A DNA stretch of 64,000 bases, taken from assembly GCA_035610365.1 (NCBI GenBank), contig CM069438.1, forward strand, positions 54,618,837-54,682,836, read 5' to 3'. The translations under genes and the position numbers were made by a program. The notes beneath the pieces were generated by a model. The model was not told the origin of the DNA. It was given only the letters and a program-made list of their open reading frames with translations, and did no database searches. Position 1 is the stretch's first letter. Each line of letters begins with the position of its first letter. Source of the DNA: Aquatica leii (lineage: Eukaryota > Arthropoda > Insecta > Coleoptera > Lampyridae). Of this stretch, positions 47,917 through 59,199 are shown piece by piece.

Positions 47917-50500
47917 TGCACATAGTTATAAACGTAGGAACCGAAGACCTAAACAAAAAAGATGGAAGTGGATAAGAGTGGAAGCAACAATGGAAATGGG
48001 GTAGTTGTTGCTACAAAGAAAAAAATTAAGGATAAATAAGAGTTTAGAATAAAGAAAAAGGCGATGCCACAGAAATGTTTCAGGTGCCAAGAATACGGGC
48101 ACAAATTTGCAAAACGCGAGAAGCGAAAAGTAAATTGTGTGTGGTGTAAATGAACACAGGGCGGATAATATGACGTGCAAGAAGTTTACAAAATAAAGTG
48201 GAGAAGATGGAAGGCGTGAATGGAAGGAGAGTGAAAAATAATGATTAAGTTTTTACAAGAAAACATTGATTAGAGGACTGCATCGCAGAAACTTTAAGAG
48301 CACACTGAACTGATCTTTGCGGCCTGATGGGGTTAGTTTATAGTTACAAATATGTCGGAACTAAAACAAAAAGATGAGGTAGCAATATAAAAGTTAAAAA
48401 AAATCGAAACAAGATCAGGCTTGATAATAGTCGAAGTAGAGGATACTACTATTTACTACGTCTTTTCCAATACAGCCAAAAACCATTTCTTGGACATTAT
48501 CAACGCGTGGAAAGCAAAGATAGAAGATAAAAGAAAACTGGTTATATTGGCAGGAGACGTAAACTCCAAGCACGATACTTGGGGTTTGACGTTTACGCAT
48601 TGGAGGGAAAAAGTCGTCACCCAATTGGTAGCGTCTCCCAAACTTGCCGTGGCAAACCAGGAACGTGCGCTAACCTTCGTAAAGGAAATTAACAATCGAC
48701 CTTACTCTGATGAGTAAAAGATGGATAAATGATGTGAGTAAATGGGAGGTAATGCAAAAGGGACGCTAAGCATTCACTAGTACTTACGTTGGGGATGGAA
48801 TAAAAGTAAAAAAGATAATGGTAAATCTGAGATTGAAAGTAGCAGTTCTAAAAACTAGAAGGAAAACTGAAAGAATTAAGATAAAATGTTGAAGGGGATG
48901 AGTTGGTAAAGAAAGAGCTAACAAGGATAATTGTAAAAGGATGCAAGAGTACTTTGAAAAAAAGGGTGTGAATTAGAGGAAAAAGGAAAAGCATTGGTAA
49001 ACAGTGGGCATAAGAAAACTTAGGAATTAATACGTGAAAGCTAGAAGAGAGATAATAACAAAAAAGAAAAGGGTACAGAACAGAATACGAATGGGACAAA
49101 GTATAAAAAGAAAAGTATAAAGCCAAAAGAACAGAACTAAAAAAGTAATAAAGAAAACTAAAAAACAAAACCGGAAGGGCGTGTAACAGACATTGACACT
49201 GTGACAGAAAAGTTTAGTATAAAAGTAAAAGTGCCTATGGGAACAAAAGAATGAGTGCGTCTGGCGAAGGAATCGTTTCTAAAGTAAGATTGATTGGAAA
49301 GAGGTGCCGATCAACAAGGTATTGTTGGCAACAATAGAAAAGCTAAAAAATGCCGCAAAGCGCATGAAAAGTGGGAAAGCTCCAGATCCTAATGAGATAA
49401 CGGCAGAAATTCTACGCACAGTTTGTCGAGTCATTAGGGACGAATTGCTGTCATGCGTCAACAATGTCTTAGAAGCGGTTCCTTCTCGAGAGATTGGAAG
49501 GCCAGAAGAATTGGAGGGAAGAGGTTTAAAAACTGTAGATAAGGTAAAAGTGGTAAGGCACCAAAGCAGAAGATGCTGCATCCTATTGACGTTCGACGTT
49601 CAGAACGCGTTCAACAACGTGCCATGGTTAGGCATTGTCAGGGTCACGGAAGACAAAAGTGCACCGAGGTACTTGCTAAGCATAGTAAAATATTACTTTA
49701 AGAAGAAGTGACTGTACGTCGGGGTTGAGGAAAAAATAGAACTCACGGCAGGGGTGCCAAGGGCGATTTTAGTATCATTTTTGTGGAATCCCTACTACGA
49801 CGGAGTACTGGAGCTGGCGATCGCGGACGGGGTTACGCTGTTGGGATACGCAAACGGCTTAGCGATGGTATCAAGGGTAAAACCGCAGATCTGGTGAGAA
49901 AGAGGGTAAAACAAGGGATTTATAAGGTGGAGAGCTGGGAGGAAGATCACGGTCTGTGTCTGGCCCTGCATAAAGCCAAAGTTGTAGCTTTAGTCAGACG
50001 CAGACAACTGAAATTTTTTTCCAATAGAGTGGGATGTTTAGACATTAAAAGTGGGAAGGCTTTGAGATATATAGGCGTGTGGATCGACGAAAACGGTAAG
50101 TGTATGCGAGAAAGCATAAAAATTTGTGAAAAGTTTGGTTTGACTCATGCCCAGCATGGAAAGACCAATCGGAGAAAAATCTATGTAGAGGTGGTACGCT
50201 CTGTTCTCGTGTATAGGTCAGTTATTTGGGGACTCAAACTGGGGTAAAAGCATCACCTTGATATGTTAGAGAAGACGCAGAAGAAACGTCGACCTATAGG
50301 ACGGTTTCGACAAAAGCTATCTTGGCAGTGATCGGGATACTGCCGAATTAAGAAGAGTATAGAAAAAAAATGAAGGGTTTCGAACATCGTGTATCTGCAG
50401 ACAAAATGATGGAAGAATAGTAAGAAGATGGAAACAGAATTAGAGAAAAGACTGTGGGAAGTTAGTAAGAGAGAAAAAATGAAAAAAAATTGACAGAGAT
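47917..50500 (+). pseudogene. R1-clade LINE remnant in unit 3
   Basis: Same parts as in unit 2: zinc knuckle near 48065, endonuclease 48421-48717, RT 49304-49711 and 49783-50247. Differences are few, for example one short indel near 48685 that gives a longer endonuclease frame ending KEINNRPYSDE, and small indels near 48760-49180. The main inactivating changes are the same as in unit 2, so the element was already dead when the unit was duplicated. Confidence 0.85.
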
Positions 50501-51724
50501 TTCGAAAATTATGAAAAAAAAGTAGAAGCGGAAAAGGAAGGATGTAAGCAAAATGACATACGAGTGAACAAAGCCTTTTGCGTCTGAAGTAATAGTCGAA
50601 AGGGTCTACCGAGTGAGGAGCAAAGCCAGAGCAAGAAAGCTTTTTGGTTCTTGGCGCTTGCCAAAATTTCTGGCTTTTAACGTCGTGGGTTCGTTAAGTG
50701 ATGGGTTCTTTATTCTCGTTTTCTGATTCTTAGGCATCTCAGTTTCATTCGACTGTACTTTTTCTTTCTTTGGATAGTTTGGGTGTGTTCTGTATATCTT
50801 CTAGGCGCTTTGACAACTCTTTTCTTAGAGGTTTTACTGGTTGGCGTTTTTCACGTCGGTAAGTTCTTTCTCTTAATCTTGGTTGGGTTTTCTATTAAAG
50901 TGGGTTAGCTTGGTTTTTAGAGTTTGATCCTTTTGTCCTCTTTAGAGCTTTTTTTGTCATCCTCAGGTTTTAATTTTACTGGAGAGGATTTGTTAATTAC
51001 TCACAGGTAAGTGGCTATCGGACGCCATTTTACTTTTAATAAATTAAAATTCTTTTTAGCAAGTTTGGCTCGAGATTCTTTCAACATATTCAGTTATTCA
51101 AGGTGGGATTATTATGTCTCATACCTATACATAGTGGTCCGATCCAGTCCGTATAATTACAGCAAAATTAATGTTTTCAGGTGTTTGTTCGATTTGAACG
51201 TCGATTAGTTGCAGCCACCTGTCGTGTATCGTTCGATGTGATTTACTTGTCTTACGCTTTAATGTGATACATTAACCTTTTGTAACTATGTTACGTGATA
51301 TGTCTATATTTCTATTATCTACTAAGCTTTAAGCGATTTTAATTATGTTATGCTCTACTACTTGTTTTAAGTCTTCAGCTACCTTTATTATATTTACACA
51401 TAATTATTAATTTTATTACTTGTTACATTGACTTGTCGTGTTTAAATACCTTAGTAATTACTTCGTATTCAAAGCAAAAACCAAAAAATCGTCAAATGTA
51501 AGCTTACACTCCTCAAAAGTATCAACAGTAATATTACTGTAGTAACAACTTTTACCAAGAACTATGCTAAAGAACTAGGGGTAAACTTTTTCTTTTGTTT
51601 TATAATAAGTTAATGACCACGTCTAGCTAGTCTAGAACTAAAGATTTTTTCCCGACTGCATGTAAGTGATAATGTTTGATCGCTTTTTGTTACCTTATGT
51701 AGTATTTTGGCATGTTGCTTGTGT
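47917..51724 (+). repeat. Tandem array unit 3: R1-clade LINE plus 3' flank
   Basis: Last unit of the array. Long stretches are base-identical to unit 2, including all of the region around 49304-49711. At about 51724 the flank continues into unique sequence (cttgtgtatctctttgat), which identifies the original genomic neighbour of the flank segment. Confidence 0.9.
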
Positions 51725-54131
51725 ATCTCTTTGATAAAACCAAAATGTTATTTTGTTCGCAAACATATACAACAAACTTGTTCGTTCTTTCGTTGATAGT
51801 TTGCTTTGCTCTTAGTTTTTGGACACCGGGTTCATATGTATCTTTGGTTTCTCCAAGCCAAGAATTTTACTGTTACAGCAGAATGACGTTTATTTCTTTC
51901 ATAGTCAGAAGCTGGTGATCAACATGGTGGTAAGTTTTTTGACGTTATTCTTACAACAGATTGAGTTTAGGTAGATACGTCAGAATAGCCAGTGCACTGC
52001 GGGTAGTCGTTATTAGGCTTACACGGAGATTAGCAAACTACAGTAGCGGTTTTTTGAGTTTGAAAATAAAAACAGTTACGGAAAGAGTAAGGTATCAGAA
52101 AAAGATTAGAAAAGGAACCAAGAAAGATTATAAGCGGATTGCCAGCAAAACCCAAAAAAATTACATAGTCAACGTTGAGGAACATAAACATAATATTTAG
52201 GTATAACAATCTTTAATTTAAAACAACGGCTTTTGTTTTAGTTCTATTAGTTACCTTTGATTCTTAGGAATAATTTTTTTATTTTTTTGATCTAACATAT
52301 TGGGCTCAAAAAATGTCTATATAAAATGTGTATTTAAAAAGAAATTTCAATCAAAAATCCTTGAAGTTTTTAAAATAATTTTAGTACTTTTTTCTTGTAC
52401 GTTTGAACACGATAAGATAAGCTTACTTTGTTCTTAAGGTGAACAATCTTGATTGGTCATGATGAACCAGTACTGATGACGAAATCGTAGTAATCTTATA
52501 GAGGGGGTGATCGGAGCTTAAATAGATAGTCGAGGGTTTGCTCGTGGTTAGTGTAATTTTTGCGACGTTCTTTAAAATGTTATTTGATTTTACCCAAAAT
52601 ATAGTTATTTAGTGTGAATAATTCGCGTGTTTCTGGCGACTAATAAACAGTGTCTGGATTCTGAAGCTGGGATTGTTGGACACACGAGGTTACAACGGTA
52701 AGTCTCTTCTTTCATTTTGTTTTATTTATTAGTAGAAAAATTTTTTTCGTACAGTAGTCAAAATTTATGAGTGTTTTTCAAATAGATTTTTTTTGGCTTA
52801 CAATGTTGATATTGTTTTGAATATTGTTTGTGTTATGGTGATTAGAGAAGATCTTCAATCTTCTTTTTGGCATGAATAAACGTATAGCAAATTTTATTCT
52901 AAACGTTGTATTAGTAAAAGATTAACACTTGCTTGGAAATTATGTGGATTAAAAAAATTTTGAAATGGATTTTTTGTTCGCAACTTTCTTTTAGTTATCA
53001 CATAGGTACAGATAAGCACTTGAATCATATAACCTTGTGGCGTTTTTCTTGCAGTTCGATGCCTGATTATCGTAAGAATTTGTTTTTTTAGTTAATTTTA
53101 AAATTGTTGTAGTGTGCCTTATGCCCTTTTTTCATAACTCCATTATCGCGTAAAATTCAAAAGTGTTCTGCAAAATTTGTATTGGTTTACAAATTATTCT
53201 GAAAGATTGCTGACTTTCGGTTATATTGAAAATCGATACTACAAAAGAAACACTTTATACAGGGTTCGCCATTATTCTGGCATCTATTTCTCGTGCCTTT
53301 GTATAAATATCAGTAGAAAATGTTTTGTACTGTACTCATTTTTATTTAGTTTATACAGTGTTTAGTTTTTACTGAGCAGTATAAAGTTACACTTTTGTAA
53401 ACAGCAACACATCAATTTTTTTATGCTGCCCGATGAAGGCTTAATTTAAATAAAAATTGTCTGAGCCATATAAAACACTGTTTGGTTTAATAAATAGAAA
53501 CCGGAAGATGTACGCACACAGCCGCACGAAACGTAGTTGGTTCTTACACACTTGAAGTGTTTTTGATGCCCCTTTTCATTGAAGAGCTGTAAAAGTAATT
53601 CAAGTGTTGTGTTAATCTAAGGAGGAAGAGAAAAAAGAACAACTTACTTAAATAGCCTAAAAGATTTTTTTTTGTGCTTCCGTCCGTTTTGACGTATTTT
53701 ACTGGCATCATAATCGGCCGAAAATTTTACTTTTCCGGCCTAGGCCGGTAAAGTGTAGTAGAATTTTATAACTAAAAGTTGGCACTAGTAATCATTAATT
53801 AATTAAACGTCATCTGTCAATGTGTCAAATTTATTAAGATACACCATTATCTGTGTTGTTGTTTAGAGTAGCACTAACAAAACATTTTTAAACAAATATA
53901 ACAAATTTAGTTATAACTTACAATTGCTAAAAACAACAATGGTTTTATTTTCATATAAGTGAAATTGTAATAATATTATGTAATTCTCAAATTAATTTCA
54001 AAAATAATTTTGTTTCGTCATTACAGTTTTCAGTTTTATCAACATATGTTATTAAATTTTATTAAAAATCAATAGTTACTTAAATAACTGCTTTTAATTA
54101 ATTTATACTATAAAGGTCAGCACAAAAAATG
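51725..54131. other. Unique AT-rich stretch with no recognised gene
   Basis: Two short open frames, at 51712-51918 and 51961-52200, were inspected. The second is basic (RVRYQKKIRKGTKKDYKR) but not recognised. Near 52525-52690 there is a promoter-like and leader-like stretch (cttaaatagatagtcgag, then aataaacagtgtctgg, ending at a possible donor aacggtaagt). It could be an untranslated first exon or an old LTR. Neither is supported enough to call. Confidence 0.35.
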
Positions 54132-54132
54132 T

Positions 54133-54247
54133 TGTGTATCACACGTCCTAAAAGTATTTTGCGAGTATTCGCTTTTGTAGGCTTCACTTCGGCCTACAAA
54201 TATGCTCATACTCCCAAAATAGCACTTTCTGGACTAGTGATACAAAT
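54133..54247. repeat. Imperfect fold-back of about 115 bp
   Basis: The left arm (tgtgtatcacacgtcctaaa ... gagtattcgcttttgtaggc) pairs with the right arm (ggcctacaaatatgctcata ... ggactagtgatacaaa) around a short centre, ttcacttc. The arms are about 50 bases with scattered mismatches. It may be a fold-back MITE or a hairpin RNA source. It abuts the cut 3' end of the BEL/Pao fossil. Confidence 0.65.
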
Positions 54248-54434
54248 AACTATTTTAATTCGCTAGAATCTTCTTGTTTCTGCGGGTGTTTTGTAACAAA
54301 CTTGCCGGCTTCAGATTAGGCGCTTTGTATTTCTGGCACGTTTCTCAAGTTTTAAGATTTTGATTATCATATTTAATCAGTAAAAGAGTGTCGATTTGCA
54401 GTTGGGACTGGCTTGACTGCCATTTGGTTCTGCA

Positions 54435-55643
54435 CTAGAGCTCAGATACGTACTCTTTGTTCCATCTTTCCCAAAAATGCTGCTGTGCGGCTTGCACAGC
54501 TTGAAATGTCGAGAGTCGTGAAGTAGAAATTGTAGTGCAGTCATCCTCAGGTACAGACGTCAAGGTGTGTCTAATAAAAAAGTGGGCAGGTGTTAAAGGG
54601 CTTAAATCATACGGGTCAGGAGATAACGGAGTCAGCGGACGGCAATTCAAAAAGGCTTCTATCTGACATAGGAGGGTGGATAATTCCTCATATGTTAAAA
54701 TCAAGTTGCCGGCAACTTTCTTAAGATGATGCTTGACTGAACGGACACCGGCTTCCCACAGACCACCGAAATGTGGAGAGTGAGGAGGGATAAAATGCCA
54801 CGCAATTCCTTCGCGAGCGCTTGCTTCTAAAATTGATGTATTTTGCGCGGTGAGAAATTCACCTAGTTCTCTCAAGGCAGAATTTGCTCCAACAAAATTG
54901 GTGCCGTTGTCAGAATGCATGTTTGACGGTTTACCTCTGCGAGCAACGAATCTCCGTAAACTCATTAAAAAGGATTCTGTAGATAAGGTGATGACTAATT
55001 CAAGATGAACTGCCGTTGTGACAAAGCAGACGAATAAGCACAAGTAAGATTTAGACGTTTTACAGCCCCGACCCTTGCGGTCTTTAATTGTGAATAGACC
55101 TGCGTAATCTACCCCTACATTACTTAATGGGGGTCCAGGTTGAATGCGTGACGCTGGGAGAGATCCCATGATAGGATTGGTAGTTTTAGCTGAGAATCTA
55201 AAACACCTGATACAAGCGTGAACTATCTTCCTAGCTAGATTGCGACCATTAGTAATCCAATACTGTTCACGGACAATGGCAAGAAGTAATTGAGGTCCGG
55301 GGTGATGATGTTGTAAATGTGTGGATCTCATAATAAGAGTCGAGAGATTGGGTTTATTAGGAATTATCGCAGAATGAATCTTGTTGAAGTCATAATTTGA
55401 ATTATGTAGCCTACCTCCCACATGAATAATACCACTAGATGAGTCTAAGAAGGGGTGTAAATTACCGATAGTTCCTGAGGGCTTAGGATCCCAAGAAGAA
55501 TTGAAAGATTTAAGCTCATCTGCGAAAGATTCATTTTGCGATATTTTTATGATTTTGTTCATAGAAACTTGCAACTCTTCGCAAGACAAAGGACCATATC
55601 GTCTTGAAGAAAGCGAGATGCGACAGTTGTTGATAAAACGCAA
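54435..55643 (-). pseudogene. BEL/Pao integrase region, fossil
   Basis: The minus-strand protein of about 400 residues has a zinc-binding N-terminal region (HLQHHHPGPQLLLAIVREQY; ACIRCFRFSAK). The core follows with VGVDYAGLFTIKDRKGRGC, LELVITLSTESFLMSLRRFV, SDNGTNFVGANSALRELGEF and HFGGLWEAGVRSVKHHLKK. The D..D..E catalytic set characteristic of BEL/Pao integrases is visible. The usual C-terminal extension lies at the left and is decayed. Confidence 0.9.
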
Positions 55644-57494
55644 TCAATAAGCAGCCACAGCTATTTGCCTTTTGAGATTTGAAAATTTTGATATGGGAAA
55701 AGGATCGTTAAAATACATAGTCGTATGATGACAAGTAATTTTCCCCTTTAGCTCTGGAAGCGTTGACGTAATTGAAGAATTTACGGAAGACCATTTGGAT
55801 TCATCGTCCTGCAACCATTGAGGCCCGTTCCACCATATGGGAGAATCGACTAGTTGACGTGGAAGAATACCTCTAGAGAGCAAGTCCGCGGGGTTGGATT
55901 TACTCGGAACATGACGCCAAAGACAACTAGAAGTTAGTTCCTAAATATCAGCAATTCGATTGCAAACAAATGTTTATGTGATATTGGGAGGAGTACTCAA
56001 TCAACCAAGAACTATGGTAGAGTCAGTCCATAAGATAGATCGCATGAATTGAATATTCAGCGCCTTGTGGACGCAAACGAAAAGTTTAGAAAGCAAGGTT
56101 GCAGCGCAAAGCTCCAACTTAGGAATCGTGAGCAGTTTCAGAGGCGAAGCCTTGGACTTTGCACACAATATACTAACACAAACCGCGCCACTGCTATTAA
56201 CAGACCGTACATAAATGCATGCACCATATCCATGCATCGACGCGTCGGAAAAACCATGCAATTCTACAGAAATCGAATTTGGCCACACAGCATGTCGTGG
56301 AATACGACAATCATTAAGGATTGGAAGCTCATGACAAAACAAATTCCATTTATCAAGAATGTGCTTTGGAACGGAATCGGTCCAAAAAAGTCTCTCCAAC
56401 CATAGCTGCTGAATTAGCAACTTGCCTAAAATTGTACAAGGAGCCAACAATCCAAGAGGGTCAAAGATTTGAGCAATACTTGAAAGTCTGGTTCGCTTAG
56501 TCACAGCTGTAAAGGACGGAATTGAAATTGAAAACATGAGATCATCAGTTTGGAATTGCCACAATAAACCTAAAGTGTGGGCATTTTTGTGGGAGCCAAA
56601 TTCATGTAAACCTGGATGAATATCAACCACATTGATGTAGTCTAATACTTGAGGATCGTTGGTGATCCATTTACATAACTTAAAACCACTTCGCATGCAC
56701 ACAGCTTGAATGCTCCGACATAAGTCTCTAGCAGAATCTAATAAATCCAAACCAGTTAAAAGATCGTCCACGTAGAAATCTTCTTTAATTACCTTAGAAA
56801 TTTTGGGAAAAGAATCCCTGCAGTCGATTGCAATTTGAAGTAGGCTACGAGTGGCCAAGAAGGAAGTTGAGGCTGTACCATATGTTACAGTATTAAAATT
56901 GTATGTAGCAAGAGAAGATTGCGGCGATGGACGCAAAGGAATGAGTTGTAACGGTCTTTGTAGAGGATCAATGAGCACCTGCTGATACATTTTTTCAATA
57001 TCCGCAGATATGGCATAGGCAAATTTTCTGAACCGAGTCAAGATGGAGAATAAGTCCTGTTGTATCACAGATCCGACCATTTGTAAGTCGTTCAAGGAAT
57101 AGCCAGTCGTGGATTGAACAGAGCCATCAAACAAAACACGCAATTTCGTACTTAAACTGTTTTCTTTCAACACGTCATGATGGGGCATATAAAAAGATTT
57201 TTCCGAAGGACTAACAACAACCTTTGTCGTGTGTCCAAGTCGCTCGTAGTCGTCCATGAATGCAGTGTAAAATTTACGCAGAGTGTCATTAGATTGCAAT
57301 CGTTTCTCTAAAGAGAAAAAGCGCTTGTTGGCTACTTGCAATGAGTCACCTAAGAGAGATGGCGATTGCTTAAAAGGAATTTGTACAATAAAACGACCAT
57401 CAGGAGCACGTTTACAACTTTGCACGAAATGTGTTTTGCAGATGTTCTCTTCCTTGAATAGACATTTTCCCCAGGATATTGTTTGACTTCCCAA
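55644..57494 (-). pseudogene. BEL/Pao reverse transcriptase and RNase H, fossil
   Basis: The minus-strand region 57494-56001 has LRVLFDGSVQSTTGYSLNDL, AYAISADIEKMYQQVLIDP and DFYVDDLLTGLDLLDSARDL, the RT signature with YVDD. RNase H follows with HGFSDASMHGYGACIYVR and LTIPKLELCAATLLSKLF. The segment 55883-55644 belongs to the RNase H/integrase linker. It is typical of BEL/Pao pol. Confidence 0.9.
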
Positions 57495-59077
57495 AATTTT
57501 GACAGTTTAAAATTCACATCGTCCGACCGAGAAAGATGGCACATAATATGTTTATTTTTGCTATCAGGAATAGAACCACTAATCACACAACCAAGGTGGG
57601 TGTTTTGAATAGTAGGAAGATGCGGACCAAGATGAATCTGAGCTTCGCAAAGAAGGCCCCAAAATTCGGAAGAACCTATAAGCATGTCTATCTCGCCAGG
57701 CTTGTCATAGAGAGGATCTGACAGATGCATGTCCTCGGGAATTTGAATATAGCACGTGTTCACACGAAAACCAGGCAAAGTGTTAGTAATTCTATCAATT
57801 AATAAGCAAGAAAGATTGACTGTAAAAGAGGAGTGATGGGCTTGAATTTGTACATCACACCTTAAATTGACTTGAGTATTGGTTGTGGACAACCCAGTCA
57901 CACTAACGTTGACTGCTTTGACTGGAAGGTTAAGTTTCTTGCACATATTAGAGCTGATAAAGCTAGACTGAGATCCAGAGTCTAGTAGAATACAAACCGG
58001 AAAAGGATTTCCCTCACAATCCACAATGTTTGCCCTAGCTGTAGGTAACAGAATCTGAACAGTATTTAAAGCGAATGCCGAAATGGATTGGCTGCTTGAA
58101 GTTGCCATCTCTGGAAGCGAGGGCGAAGTAACAATGGGTTCTTTGCGTAGCAATGTATGGTGCTTCCGCTTACACGTACGACAATTGAATTTTGATGAAC
58201 ATTGTGGCACTGCGTGACCTTTGCTAAGACAGTTAAAGCAGGCATGCAACTCTTTAACCCTTAACAGCCTATCTGGAACAGAAAGCTGGTGAAAATTTGG
58301 ACAAGCATATAAATTGTGAGCACCTTTGCACAACACACAAGATAGAGTGTGACCAACAAAAGCTCTAGAAGTGACCTTAACCCTCACTGGAATTTGCTTA
58401 TCTCGTTTTAAATTTAGAGTATCAAGTAGATCTGCGGTACTCTTTAGAAATCCATTAAAATTCTCAAGTGTGGGTAGAATAGCTGCCTTGTTACTTTTAA
58501 GTATTTCCCACTCCCTTGCTGTGTGAGGGTCGAGTTTGACAGCCATCAAGTGAATTATGAATGTATCAAACAGATCTTCCGTTTCTGAAATCGACTTCAG
58601 TGCATTGACATGCTTGAATAACATGTCATGAAAGTGACGAATTTTCTTCCCAGATTCTTGGCTGAGAGATTCAAGATTTAAAAGTGCCTTTATATGGTTG
58701 TAAACCAACATTCAAGAGTTATTATAATGCTCACAAAGAGTGTCTTAAGCCAATTGATAATTTTAACCCGAAAATTCTAACAATTTTATTGTAAGCAACG
58801 CCTCACAACTTAAGGAGGCACGTAGATAATGAAACTTTTGTATGGAAGTAATTGAATCATTCTCATGAATAAGACTTTTCTACAAGTCTCTGTATTCTAA
58901 CCAAGATTCAATCTCGCTTGAGAATGTTGGAAGATTGATAACAGGAAGCTTGATAGAATTATTGCTGTTACTTGGGTTTGGAAGCCCATTTGGATCGCTC
59001 AAACCAGTCGGTTTGAATCTTCTGGTACGTCTTCTTTGCGCTATACTGTCAGGTTGTAAGAGCGTCATGATATTCAC
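57350..59077 (-). pseudogene. BEL/Pao gag and protease, fossil
   Basis: The segment 59077-58880 has the gag start with a basic stretch and LPVINLPTFSSEIESWLEY, followed by gag at 58711 leftward. Zinc-finger cysteines occur in CFNCLSKGHAVPQCSSKFNC followed by RTCKRKHHTLL (about 58235-58140). The protease segment has CILLDSGSQSSFIS near 58000-57950. Order and motifs suit the BEL/Pao family. Confidence 0.85.
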
Positions 59078-59199
59078 CGAGAAGTTTTTTCTTTTTTTGG
59101 GCTGGTAGTACTATTGACATTGGTAACCACGCAATGTGATCCGTGGCCGTAGGGTTTGCATCTTTAATTTATATATATATTTTTTTTAATTACGGGTCT

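Larger units (their letters stand above)
54250..59160 (-). mobile_element. BEL/Pao LTR-retrotransposon fossil
   Basis: Minus-strand element with gag, protease, reverse transcriptase, RNase H and integrase in BEL/Pao order. Neither LTR was recognised. The 3' end fades near 54250 by the fold-back, and the 5' side meets another Gypsy fossil near 59160. Long open stretches make it one of the better-preserved retroelement fossils here. It is nevertheless broken, with at least a few breaks, and lacks its ends. Confidence 0.9.

Noticed and set aside
51961-52200. 79-codon basic open frame as a host gene
   Set aside because: It has no recognised domain, no clear splice partners and no conserved copy in the window; left as unassigned.
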